Source: Streptomyces aureoverticillatus (lineage in GTDB: Bacteria; Actinomycetota; Actinomycetes; Streptomycetales; Streptomycetaceae). Taken from it: a stretch of DNA of 64,000 bases. The notes below the pieces were generated by a model. It searched no databases. It saw only the letters and a program-made list of their open reading frames with translations, and was not told the DNA's origin. Positions 51,240 through 59,049 of this stretch are shown one piece after another. Location of the stretch: assembly GCF_014649395.1 (NCBI RefSeq), contig NZ_BMSY01000004.1, positions 558,001-622,000 of the forward strand, given 5' to 3'. Both the position numbers and the translations under genes were made by a program. Positions within the stretch are counted from its first letter, which is position 1, and every line of letters begins with the position of its first letter.

Positions 51240-53162
51240 TCACACGGGGGCCGACTGCAGGGAGGCGGCGGCACGGTCGCCGGCCCCGTCGGGAACGGTG
51301 TCGACGCCCAGCTGTCGCAGGTATCCCGGGCGCAGCAGTTCCTGGTTGACGGCCTCCGGCGCCACGTGCACGTACTGCCCGCCGTCGGTGAAGACCAGGC
51401 CGAGCCCGAGCCAGCGGCCGAGGATCTCCCCGACCCGGGCCTCGCCGACCTCGCCCAGCTTGCGTGCCGCGGCGGCAGGGGTGTGCGGCTGGTCCAGCAG
51501 GCGGAACAGCGCGACCTCGCAGGGGTCCGTCACTTCCAGCACGCTCCAGTCGAAGGCTCGTCGCCGGCTGACCAGGACGATGCGGTCCTCGAAGTCGGTG
51601 TGGGTGAGGCGGCTGCTGTCGTGGGCCTGCTGCCAGGTGGTGATGGCCGCGTTCAGCCGGTCCACGACCGTGTCGTCGATGCCCCGCGGCGGCACGTCGA
51701 AGATGTAGGCCAGGTCGAACAGTTCCTCTTCCGGCAGGTCGTAGATGTAGCGGTACTGCTGTGCCGACCGCAGCTCGCGGAAGCCGAGCCCGGGGTTGTT
51801 GAAGTAGGGGCTGAAGCGTTCGACGGCGATCCGGCCGGCCTGGCTCCCGGGCGGGTTGAGGTGTTCCAGCGCCGGGATCTGCTCGATCACCTCGTCGTAG
51901 TCCGCGGCCTCCTCTCCCGGGAACCCGTACAGGTAGTTCCACGCCACCGACAGGCCGACGGCGGAGGCGTCGCGCAGCATGCGCACGTTCAGGCACCCGG
52001 TGACACCCTTGTCCATCAGGCCAAGGACCCTGCTGTTCAGGCTCTCGATGCCGGGCTGCACATGGATCACGCCTGCTTCGGCGAGGATCTCCAGCTGGTG
52101 CCGCCGCATGTTCGACTTGATCTCGTACTGCAGCCTGAGGTCGTAGCCGCTCTCGGCGATCCGGGGCAGCAGCGACTTCAGGTAGTTCATGTCGAGGATG
52201 TTGTCGACCACGTACATGTCCAACACCTGGTGCCGGCGGGCGAGTTCGGTGAGCTCGTCGAAGAACACCGACGGGTTCTTGCTGCGGAACTGCATGGACG
52301 AACCGTTGAGACCGCAGAACGTGCAGTGATGCTTTTCGCCCCACCAGCACCCGCGGGCACTTTCGACGACGAGCTTCGGCTCGACCCACGACCGCGCCCG
52401 CGAGGACGCGAGGCGCTCGAAGTACCCGGTGTAGTCCGGCGCCAGGATCGCCGAGGGCGGCAGTGGCCGGGACCGCATCGGGTTGACCACACACCGGCCT
52501 TCCTCGTCGCGCCGGCACAGCCCGGGGATGTCATCCAGCCCCCGCCCCTCCTGGAGCGCGGTCAGCAGCGCGGGGAACGACTCCTCTCCCTCGCCGCGCA
52601 CCACGAGATCGACGAAGGGGAAGTTGCGGTGCATGGCCTCCCCCTGTTTGCCGTCGCAGTTCGCACCTCCCATGACGGTACGGATGCGCGGATCGAGCTC
52701 CTTGACGTACCGGGCCGCCGCGAGAGCGGCCGTGTTCTGCTGGAACGTCGAGGTGAAGCCGACGACGTCGGGCTGCCGTTCCACGATGCGCCGCGCGGTC
52801 TCACGCACGAATTCGTCGGCCAACTCGTGCAGTGTGAAAGCCTGCTCGCGCCGTGCGGCATCGACGCTTTTGCGCGTACCCTCGACGAACTCCGCGACGC
52901 GCCACGAGCGGTCGCCGTAGAGCGCGGAGGAGAAGACCCAGTCGCCGCACCCGATGAAATAGGAGGCAAGAGAGTAGTAGTCGTAGTCACCCAGGGCGAA
53001 TCCGGTGCGCCGGGTCACCCAGTCGACGAATTCGATGTTGGCGTGCATCACCTCCGCCCGGCTGTCGGGAACGCCCTCGTCGACGCTGCGCTTGAGGATT
53101 CCCAGAGCCAGCGAGGGCAGATCGATGGAGGCCCAGGGCATGTTGACCAGCAGTACGCGCAC
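51240..53162 (-). CDS. B12-binding radical SAM enzyme, RiPP maturation (C-methyltransferase-like)
   Basis: Radical SAM enzyme of 640 aa, likely C-methylating a ribosomal peptide. Seen: N-terminal cobalamin-binding-type domain (VLLVNMPWASIDLPSLALGI, then VVGFTSTFQQN, VMGGANCDGKQG, VVRGEGEESFPALL); the radical SAM cluster motif ARGCWWGEKHHCTFCGLNG (CX7CX2C) near residue 275; a TIM-barrel core (DMYVVDNILDMNYL, VIHVQPGIESLN, WNYLYGFPGE); and a C-terminal winged-helix-like segment. CWWGxKHHCTFCGL is the hallmark of RiPP maturation radical SAM protein 1 as I know it. Start GTG 53162 has AAAGG 6 nt upstream; a longer start at 53228 lacks a signal. It follows the precursor gene by 87 bp. Confidence 0.92.
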   Translation of the reverse strand: MRVLLVNMPWASIDLPSLALGILKRSVDEGVPDSRAEVMHANIEFVDWVTRRTGFALGDYDYYSLASYFIGCGDWVFSSALYGDRSWRVAEFVEGTRKSVDAARREQAFTLHELADEFVRETARRIVERQPDVVGFTSTFQQNTAALAAARYVKELDPRIRTVMGGANCDGKQGEAMHRNFPFVDLVVRGEGEESFPALLTALQEGRGLDDIPGLCRRDEEGRCVVNPMRSRPLPPSAILAPDYTGYFERLASSRARSWVEPKLVVESARGCWWGEKHHCTFCGLNGSSMQFRSKNPSVFFDELTELARRHQVLDMYVVDNILDMNYLKSLLPRIAESGYDLRLQYEIKSNMRRHQLEILAEAGVIHVQPGIESLNSRVLGLMDKGVTGCLNVRMLRDASAVGLSVAWNYLYGFPGEEAADYDEVIEQIPALEHLNPPGSQAGRIAVERFSPYFNNPGLGFRELRSAQQYRYIYDLPEEELFDLAYIFDVPPRGIDDTVVDRLNAAITTWQQAHDSSRLTHTDFEDRIVLVSRRRAFDWSVLEVTDPCEVALFRLLDQPHTPAAAARKLGEVGEARVGEILGRWLGLGLVFTDGGQYVHVAPEAVNQELLRPGYLRQLGVDTVPDGAGDRAAASLQSAPV

Positions 53163-53249
53163 GAGCGGCCTTTCTCGCGAGGTGGTGGGCGAAGACGACG
53201 CGAAGGCGGGCCGGCCGCGGTCAGGCACGGCCGGCCCGCCCGGGCGGCC

Positions 53250-53354
53250 TTAATCGCCGGTGTTGCCGATGGGAATGTTGATCCAGATCATTCCGGCCTG
53301 AAGCTCGCCGTCCTCGCCCGCCAGCGGGTCGTTGTCGATGACGTCCTTCTCCAT
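53250..53354 (-). CDS. RiPP precursor-like peptide (34 aa)
   Basis: Short ORF directly upstream of the radical SAM gene. Seen: an acidic leader-like half (MEKDVIDNDPLAGEDGE) followed by LQAG and a hydrophobic, aromatic C-terminal half (MIWINIPIGNTGD). The Ile/Trp/Pro-rich tail is a sensible target for C-methylation. ATG 53354 has AAGGG a few nt upstream; a start six codons earlier (ATG 53369 region) is possible but less well placed. No Cys or Ser/Thr cluster, so lanthipeptide or thiopeptide chemistry is unlikely. The precursor role is inferred from size, position and composition. Confidence 0.75.
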   Translation of the reverse strand: MEKDVIDNDPLAGEDGELQAGMIWINIPIGNTGD

Positions 53355-53502
53355 AACCCTTCCCTTCATCAATTCCTCAGGTTTCGGGACCGGATGACGC
53401 ACACCCGGCACGTCCGTCGGTGATTCGGGCGCCATGGAACAGCACGAATTCCGGATCACCGTGACGCTACGGTCCTGGATGGGATGGTGCCGACCGATAG
53501 AG

Positions 53503-53524
53503 CGATGGTCGCCGCGACCGATCG
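53503..53524. promoter_or_regulatory. 22-bp near-perfect palindrome upstream of the RiPP precursor
   Basis: CGAT-GGTCGC-C-GCGACC-G-ATCG: core arms GGTCGC/GCGACC (53507-53519) and outer CGAT/ATCG. It lies about 150 bp upstream of the precursor start, between it and the HAD gene. A plausible operator for the RiPP operon. Confidence 0.45.
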
Positions 53525-53576
53525 TCGGGCGGTATCCCAAGATTTGAGGGGTTGCGGTTCGGGACACGCCCCGAAG

Positions 53577-54191
53577 TCAGAGCCCGACGCCCAGGTGAGC
53601 GGTGATGCGCGCGATGCTCCGGGCGTTGTCCTCGTACAGATGCGCCTGCATGCCCGCGGCCTGGGCGGCCTCGACGTTGACTGCGACATCGTCGATGAAG
53701 AGACAGTCCTCCGGACGTACGTCCAAGGCGACGCAGGCGGCCTCGAAGGCTCGCGGGTCGGGCTTGCCGATGCCGATCTCGTGCGAGTAGACGATCTGGT
53801 CCACCAGTTCGTCGAAGTGGTACAGCGCCGTTTCCCGCTCCCGGGCGCCGACGAAGCTGTTGCTCAGGATGCCCAGCCTGCAACTCCCCCGCAGACCTCG
53901 CACATAGGCGATGAGTTCCTCGTTCGGCGTCCCCACGTACTCCGTCCAGAGATCAGCCATGAACGCCTCGACCTGGGGCGTGTCCAGCCCCAAGCGTGCG
54001 GCCACCTGCTCGTGGACCTCCTGCTCGCTGATGCTCCCGACGCTCCCGGCGCGCCACACGTCACGCATCCGCTCCCCCACGGTGCCCGGCGGCAACTCCA
54101 GCCGCTCTTCCCACCGTTGCACCCACCCCGTCTCCGGCGTGAACTCCAGCACGCCACCGATGTCGAGGATGACGCAGGTCCCGGTCGTCAC
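53577..54191 (-). CDS. HAD-family hydrolase (HAD-IA type)
   Basis: Haloacid dehalogenase-like hydrolase (204 aa). Seen: nucleophile motif VILDIGGVLEF (Asp then Gly-Gly, as in many HAD-IA proteins), motif II GILSNSF (Ser), motif III Lys in IGIGKPDPRAF, and motif IV LFIDDVAVNVEAA. All catalytic elements present. Start: GTG 54191 has GGGGGAG 5 nt upstream. Substrate unknown; phosphatase activity is the default expectation. It is on the same strand as the RiPP genes but separated from the precursor by 222 bp, so membership in that operon is unproven. Confidence 0.9.
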   Translation of the reverse strand: MTTGTCVILDIGGVLEFTPETGWVQRWEERLELPPGTVGERMRDVWRAGSVGSISEQEVHEQVAARLGLDTPQVEAFMADLWTEYVGTPNEELIAYVRGLRGSCRLGILSNSFVGARERETALYHFDELVDQIVYSHEIGIGKPDPRAFEAACVALDVRPEDCLFIDDVAVNVEAAQAAGMQAHLYEDNARSIARITAHLGVGL

Positions 54192-54360
54192 ACGAACTCC
54201 CCCTCTTCGACTCTTCGTCCTGCGTGGCCGACGAGCACAGGCGCCGCCCACTCATGTGATCTGCGGAAACACTGTTGTCCATCCCTCTGTCGCGAGGTCA
54301 AGCGATCTTGGTCTCTTGTGACAGCCCTGTCGCAAGCCGCAGGCCCCGGCCCCGGTCAGG

Positions 54361-54813
54361 TCACTGGCCGGAGACCTTGTGGACGGTGGTGTCGTCGGGG
54401 TGCAGCCGCCGCCCGTCCGCGGACCGCACTTCCAGTGCGCGGAGGGGGTGCCCCTGCCGGCGGTCGACCAACTGGGAGTGCGGTTCGCCGGGGGCGAAGA
54501 AGTTCTGCTCGCCCCACTGCCGCAGAGCCACGATGACGGGGAAGAGGGCCTTGCCCTTCTCCGTCAGTACGTACTCACGGTAGGCGCTGCCGTCCGAGGC
54601 GGGGACGGATTCGAGGACACCGCCGGCGACGAGGGTGCGCAGCCTCGCGGTGAGGATGTTCTTCGCGACGCCGAGGCTGCGCTGGAACTCCCCGAAGCGC
54701 CGACTGCCGTCGAAGGCGTCCCGCACGATCAGCAGGGACCACCAGTCGCCGATCGCGTCGACCGACCGGGCGACGGGACATTCACTGTCGTCGAAGCGGG
54801 TCCTGGTCACCAT
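54361..54813 (-). CDS. HxlR-family transcriptional regulator
   Basis: Winged-helix regulator (150 aa). Seen: FDDSECPVARSVDAIGDWWSL (family Cys near residue 11 and the conserved GDWW), VRDAFDGSRRFGEFQRSLG, VAKNILTARLRTLVAGGVL (recognition region), and YVLTEKGKALFPVI. Some HxlR proteins sense oxidants or aldehydes through this Cys; that is family knowledge. Start ATG 54813 has GAGGGA close upstream; the upstream ATG at 54825 is an alternative. It is divergent from an MFS transporter and probably represses it through the shared inverted repeat. Confidence 0.93.
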   Translation of the reverse strand: MVTRTRFDDSECPVARSVDAIGDWWSLLIVRDAFDGSRRFGEFQRSLGVAKNILTARLRTLVAGGVLESVPASDGSAYREYVLTEKGKALFPVIVALRQWGEQNFFAPGEPHSQLVDRRQGHPLRALEVRSADGRRLHPDDTTVHKVSGQ

Positions 54814-54849
54814 GGCGTCCCTCACTCACTCTCACGATGGTTGCAACAT

Positions 54850-54889
54850 GCTACCAAAAACGGCTACCGTCGCCGACGTCATTGGTAGC
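54850..54889. promoter_or_regulatory. Inverted repeat GCTACCAA-N24-TTGGTAGC between HxlR and MFS genes
   Basis: Perfect 8-bp arms at 54850-54857 and 54882-54889. An additional GCTACC lies at 54863-54868. The stretch is AT-richer than its surroundings and lies in the 107-bp divergent gap. Likely the operator for the HxlR protein. Confidence 0.6.
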
Positions 54890-54920
54890 AAGATGAAACC
54901 AGATGTGTGGAGGGGTGCTG

Positions 54921-56168
54921 ATGCCCAGCAACGGTGGGGCCGCGACAGAACGGACCGAGGCCCCCGGCCGGGAAGATCCCGCGTTCGTCCTGTCCCGTGG
55001 CGTCGTCGCACTGTTCGCCGTCGCCTGCGGAGCCGCGGTGGCCAACGTCTACTTCTCCCAGCCGCTCCTGGTGACCATGGGCCACGACCTCGCGATGAGC
55101 CCGGCACTCGTCGGCAGCGTGGTCACCCTCACGCAGGTCGGATACGGCGTCGGCCTGTTCTTCCTCGTGCCGCTGGGCGACGTGGCCGACCGCAGACGGC
55201 TCATCGTGGCCCAGTTGCTGCTCCTGGTGGTGGCGTTGGCCGTGGTGGCCGCCGCTCACACGGCGGCGATCCTGCTGGCCGGGGTGGCCGCGGTGGGGCT
55301 TCTCGCGGTCGTCACGCAGACGCTGGTGGCCTTCGCGGCATCACTGGCGCCCGCCGCCGGGCGCGGCCGGGTCGTCGGCCTGGTCACCAGCGGCGTGGTC
55401 ATCGGAATCCTGCTCGCCCGCACCGCGTCCGGCCTGCTGGCCGACCTCGCGGGCTGGCGCTCCGTCTACCTCGCCTCGGCGTCGCTCACCGCTCTGCTCG
55501 CCCTGGTCCTGTACCGCGTGCTGCCGCGCCAGAGTGCCGCTCCGCCGACCACCCTGCGCTACGGACAGCTCCTGCGCTCCACGATCACCCTGTTCGCGCG
55601 GGAACGACTGCTGCGGCTCCGGGCCCTGTTCGGCCTGCTGGTCTTCGCCGCCTTCAGCACCCTGTGGAGCAGCGTCGCGCTGCCGCTCAGCGAGGCCCCG
55701 TACTTCCTGTCCCACAGCGCGATCGGGGCGCTGGGACTGATCGGTGCCGTCGGCGCCCTGGCCGCGACCGCGGCGGGCCGCCTCAACGACCGCGGACTCT
55801 CACGGCGGACCACCGGCATCGCCCTGACCCTGCTGGCCGCCTCATGGCTGCCCCTGGCCTACACCCGCGCCTCGCTCTGGGCCCTGGTCGTGGGGGTGAT
55901 CCTGCTCGACCTCGCCGTGCAGGCGGTCCATGTCACCAACCAGACCCTGATCTACGCGCTGCACCCGGAGGCCGGCAGCAGACTGATCGGCGGATACATG
56001 GTCTTCTACTCGATCGGCAGCGCCACCGGCGCCATCGCCGCGACCTCCCTCTACACGGTGGCCGGTTGGGGCGCCGTATGCGCACTGGGAGCCGCGTTCA
56101 GCTGCCTCGGGCTCGCGCTGTGGGCGTTCACCCGGCACAGCGCCCCGGACCCCGTCGTCACCTCGTAA
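54921..56168 (+). CDS. MFS transporter (415 aa)
   Basis: Twelve-helix major facilitator, likely a drug or metabolite exporter. Seen: first helix region VVALFAVACGAAVANVYFS, second-helix QVGYGVGLFFLVPLGDVADRRR (motif A), the long helix set through LLADLAGWRSVYLAS (motif C region), and a second six-helix half ending SIGSATGAIAATSLY. Start ATG 54921 with GGAGGGG upstream; the ATG at 54903 is less favoured. Divergent from the HxlR gene with a shared operator, so expression probably responds to the HxlR signal. Confidence 0.93.
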   Translation: MPSNGGAATERTEAPGREDPAFVLSRGVVALFAVACGAAVANVYFSQPLLVTMGHDLAMSPALVGSVVTLTQVGYGVGLFFLVPLGDVADRRRLIVAQLLLLVVALAVVAAAHTAAILLAGVAAVGLLAVVTQTLVAFAASLAPAAGRGRVVGLVTSGVVIGILLARTASGLLADLAGWRSVYLASASLTALLALVLYRVLPRQSAAPPTTLRYGQLLRSTITLFARERLLRLRALFGLLVFAAFSTLWSSVALPLSEAPYFLSHSAIGALGLIGAVGALAATAAGRLNDRGLSRRTTGIALTLLAASWLPLAYTRASLWALVVGVILLDLAVQAVHVTNQTLIYALHPEAGSRLIGGYMVFYSIGSATGAIAATSLYTVAGWGAVCALGAAFSCLGLALWAFTRHSAPDPVVTS

Positions 56169-56259
56169 GACTTTCGTCATAAGAATCCGGGAGTGCCGGG
56201 CGCCCGCCCGCCGTCATAAGGGAGCAGAAGCACACTCGATCTCTCTCGGAGGCATCAAC

Positions 56260-56808
56260 ATGGGACGCGTACGGCACACCCTCGGCAGACCGTGGTTCAT
56301 CACAGCGCTTTTCGCCGGTGTGGTGATCGCGGGTGTGGGGCTGTACTGGTTCCAGCCGTGGAAGCTGTGGGTGGACGAGACCGTTCGGGATCCGTTTCCC
56401 GCGGCGGCGTCGGCGTCGGCTCCGGCCCGGAGCGGGGAGCCGACGGCGGCCGGGCCGGAGGAACTGGCCAAGGGGCAGCTGATCAGCCACGAGCACGAGA
56501 CCAGCGGATCGGTCCGCGTCCTGCGCCTCGCGGACGGCACCCGCGTCCTCCGGCTGACGAACCTGGAGACGAGCAACGGCCCCGACCTGCGGGTCTGGCT
56601 CAGCGACGCGGAGGTCAAGCCGGGCAAGGACGGCTGGCACGTGTTCGACGACGGCCGACACGTCAACCTGGGCAAGCTCAAGGGAAACAAGGGCGACCAG
56701 AACTACACGCTGCCCGCCGACGTCGACCTGAACCGATACAGCAGCGTCACCATCTGGTGCGACCGCTTCGACGTGTCCTTCGGCGCCACCGAACTGGCCC
56801 GTACCTGA
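56260..56808 (+). CDS. Membrane-anchored DM13-domain protein
   Basis: Small protein (182 aa) with one N-terminal membrane helix (WFITALFAGVVIAGVGLYWF) and an outside DM13 domain: GQLISHEHETSGSVRVLRL, RVLRLTNLETSNGPDLRVWL, then LPADVDLNRYSSVTIWCDRF with the conserved Cys. DM13 domains are proposed to have electron-transfer or redox roles at the cell surface; family knowledge only. ATG 56260 with GGAGG upstream. It follows the MFS gene by 91 bp but is likely separately expressed. Confidence 0.88.
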   Translation: MGRVRHTLGRPWFITALFAGVVIAGVGLYWFQPWKLWVDETVRDPFPAAASASAPARSGEPTAAGPEELAKGQLISHEHETSGSVRVLRLADGTRVLRLTNLETSNGPDLRVWLSDAEVKPGKDGWHVFDDGRHVNLGKLKGNKGDQNYTLPADVDLNRYSSVTIWCDRFDVSFGATELART

Positions 56809-56819
56809 CCTCCGTGGGA

Positions 56820-57350
56820 TCAGCGGCGCGACTTCTTCCGCCGGACCTCGTACGCGTCGCGCAGCAGGCCGGGGGCCAGGCGGCGGTGCACCGCGGACAG
56901 GGGTGGCCAGATGCGTGACGCCAGTGGCCGGTCGTAGCCGACGATCGTCGCCATCGACAGCTGTTCGTCCTCGACGTGCATGACGAGGTGGCCGGTCAGC
57001 ATCCAGGAGCGGGCCTCCAGCCTGATCGAGTCGTCGCCGCGTTCAGCGATCTTCCATCCGGCGATGTGATCCGGTGCCGACCGGCGCTCCAGCCGCAAGC
57101 CGAGCAGTACCCGCCAGACGAACTGGCCCTGGAGGGCCGCGACGTCGTCGAACGCCGCACGGGCCCATTCCTCGGACGAGCTGCGTGCGGCGTCAGGGGT
57201 GGTGAGCGTGAAGACGTCGATGTAGTCGGGGTCGTTCGGACCGAGGGCACGGATCGCGCCGGGAACGCCGGGCTCTTGACGGACCGTCAGCTCGCGGGTG
57301 TCGCTGTTCGGTCCAGGGTGGTCGGCGGGACGGTTGCTTCTTGGTGCCAC
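56820..57350 (-). CDS. Uncharacterised protein, DUF2867-like
   Basis: Protein of about 176 aa. Seen: DYIDVFTLTTPDAARSSSEE, a hydrophobic FVWRVLLGLRLERRS, then ARSWMLTGHLVMHVEDEQLS and IWPPLSAVHRRLAPGLLRDA. The length and the second half resemble DUF2867-type proteins, as in the gene at 58329, but I cannot assign it firmly. Start GTG 57350 has AGGAG 6 nt upstream; the ATG two codons earlier leaves no spacing and is unlikely. Convergent with the DM13 gene and divergent from a TetR gene that may control it. Confidence 0.7.
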   Translation of the reverse strand: MAPRSNRPADHPGPNSDTRELTVRQEPGVPGAIRALGPNDPDYIDVFTLTTPDAARSSSEEWARAAFDDVAALQGQFVWRVLLGLRLERRSAPDHIAGWKIAERGDDSIRLEARSWMLTGHLVMHVEDEQLSMATIVGYDRPLASRIWPPLSAVHRRLAPGLLRDAYEVRRKKSRR

Positions 57351-57417
57351 TTTCATCTCCTAGCCGTACGTCTTCACGAGCGCGGGCGAGCAAGTGGGGC
57401 TCCAACTCTCCAACTAA

Positions 57418-57437
57418 CATACACACGTGCATGTATG
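57418..57437. promoter_or_regulatory. CATACA-N8-TGTATG palindrome upstream of the TetR gene
   Basis: Perfect 6-bp inverted arms (57418-57423, 57432-57437) around an off-centre CACGTG. Located in the divergent gap between the DUF2867-like and TetR genes. Typical size of a TetR operator. Confidence 0.5.
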
Positions 57438-57555
57438 CTCGATGCCGACGGGCACCCGGTGCGGGACGGCGGGTGGATCGTCACGTGGCCCAGCAGGCAC
57501 GTCGAGGCGAGCGGCCTCGGCGCAGCGGGATGTCGACGAACTGAGCGGAGCTGTC

Positions 57556-58218
57556 ATGCGGACCCCGGACACGCGACGCGGGGCACAGCAAGGGCCGGTC
57601 GAACCGGACGGCCCGGGCCGGCGCCGCGCCACCCAGGCCGATCGCAGCGCGCGCACGCGCACCGCCCTGCTCGAGTCCGCCGCACGGGGCCTGTCCCGCT
57701 ACGGCTACGGCCATCTCAAGCTCGAGGAGGTGGCCCGCGACGCCGGGTACACGCGCGGCGCGCTCTATCACCAGTTCAAGGACAAGCAGGACCTGGCCCT
57801 CGCCGTGTGCGCGTGGTACCGCGAGACCTACTGGCACGAGGTGGCGCGCTTCGTCGAGCAGGAGCCGGAGCCCGTCGCGGCGCTGCTCACCCTCGCGCGC
57901 GGTCACGCGGTCTTCTGCCGGCGCGACGTGGCGCGTGTGCCGATCGCGCTGCGGCTCGAGTTCAGCGGCCAGGACCATCCCGTCGGGCGCGAGGTCGAGC
58001 GGAACTACGAGACGCTCCTCACGCGCTGCGCCCACCTCATCGACGCCGGCCGCGAAGCGGGAACGATCCCGCCCGGCCCGCCGACCAGGACCCTCGCGCT
58101 CGCCTTCGTCGGCGCGCTCGAGGGGACCGTGATCGCACTGGCCGGCGAGACTCCGGACGACGAGTTGTTCGCGGCCCGGGCCGTCGCGGGCGTACTCGGA
58201 CTCGACCCGCCGGCGTGA
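57556..58218 (+). CDS. TetR-family transcriptional regulator
   Basis: TetR-type repressor (220 aa). Seen: N-terminal HTH at about residues 35-80 (TALLESAARGLSRYGYGHLK, VARDAGYTRGALYHQFKDKQ), then a helical ligand domain. ATG 57556 has GGAG 5 nt upstream. It probably controls itself, the divergent gene at 56820 and the downstream DUF2867 gene. The ligand is unknown. The open frame extends upstream to 57427 but without a ribosome-binding signal. Confidence 0.93.
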   Translation: MRTPDTRRGAQQGPVEPDGPGRRRATQADRSARTRTALLESAARGLSRYGYGHLKLEEVARDAGYTRGALYHQFKDKQDLALAVCAWYRETYWHEVARFVEQEPEPVAALLTLARGHAVFCRRDVARVPIALRLEFSGQDHPVGREVERNYETLLTRCAHLIDAGREAGTIPPGPPTRTLALAFVGALEGTVIALAGETPDDELFAARAVAGVLGLDPPA

Positions 58219-58296
58219 CACATGGCTGAAGCCATGACACGTCACGGACGTACACGTCACGTCACCGACGCACTCGTCACTGGCGTCGTGACACAT
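58215..58296. promoter_or_regulatory. Hairpin and clustered CGTCAC repeats between TetR and DUF2867 genes
   Basis: A short palindrome CATGGCT-GA-AGCCATG (58221-58236) directly follows the TetR stop, then several CGTCAC/GTGAC copies within 60 bp, including GTGACAC flanks on both sides. It may be a weak terminator followed by an operator cluster for the next gene. Confidence 0.4.
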
Positions 58297-58328
58297 CACC
58301 GAGCAGCAGACAGACGGAGGTTCCACGA

Positions 58329-58931
58329 ATGAAACTCCCGAACAGCGCGCACACCTCCCGGCCCTGGCGGATCCACGAGATCACGCCCGACTTCCGCCTC
58401 TACGACGTATGGGCCCTGCCGACACCGGGAGGCCCCGACGACTTCCCGCACCTGGTGCGGCAGACCACCGCGGGCGACACCTCGGACAACCCCTCGTGGC
58501 TCGCCCGTACGCTCTTCGCGATCCGCTGGAAACTCGGCAAGCTGCTCGGCTGGGACAACCCCGACTCCGGCGTCGGCTCCCGGGTGCCGACGCTGCGCGA
58601 CCGGCTGCCCGACGACCTGCGGGACGGCCCGTTCGGGCCGGAGTTCGACCGCCTGCCCTTCCGCTCGGTCTTCCTGACGGACAACGAGTGGGCGTCGGAG
58701 ATGAGCAACCGGACCATGCACGGCGTGATGCACCTGAGCTGGGTGCCGGACGGAGCGGGCGGCCATCGGGGCCAGATGGCCGTGCTGGTCAAGCCGAACG
58801 GCCTGTTCGGGAAGGCCTACATGGCCGCCATCGCGCCGTTCCGGCACCTGCTCGTGTACCCGCCCCTGATGCGCGGCATCGCAGCCGAGTGGCGGGCCGA
58901 CCCGCCCCGAGGAGCCAAGCCCGCGGCATAG
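58329..58931 (+). CDS. DUF2867 domain protein
   Basis: Protein of 200 aa. Seen: WRIHEITPDFRLYDVWALPT (family N-terminal block), FPHLVRQ, then a middle part FRSVFLTDNEWASEMSNRTM and a C-terminal membrane-adjacent helix MAAIAPFRHLLVYPPLMRG. This is a typical single-domain DUF2867 protein; biochemical function unknown. ATG 58329 with GGAGG upstream. It follows the TetR gene by 110 bp and is probably its target. Confidence 0.85.
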   Translation: MKLPNSAHTSRPWRIHEITPDFRLYDVWALPTPGGPDDFPHLVRQTTAGDTSDNPSWLARTLFAIRWKLGKLLGWDNPDSGVGSRVPTLRDRLPDDLRDGPFGPEFDRLPFRSVFLTDNEWASEMSNRTMHGVMHLSWVPDGAGGHRGQMAVLVKPNGLFGKAYMAAIAPFRHLLVYPPLMRGIAAEWRADPPRGAKPAA

Positions 58932-59049
58932 CCCGCCCTGCCGGTCCTCCTCTGAGGCCTTCGTCCACTCGGGCGCTCCGCCACGCCGGGAACTTCCCGC
59001 TGAGCCGCGACGTTGGCCTGGCGCCCGCTTGATCGGATCAAGGAGTACC

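Noticed and set aside
54361..56168. HxlR and MFS genes as part of the RiPP operon (immunity/export)
   Set aside because: They are separated from the precursor by a HAD gene and their own divergent promoter; the link is only proximity.
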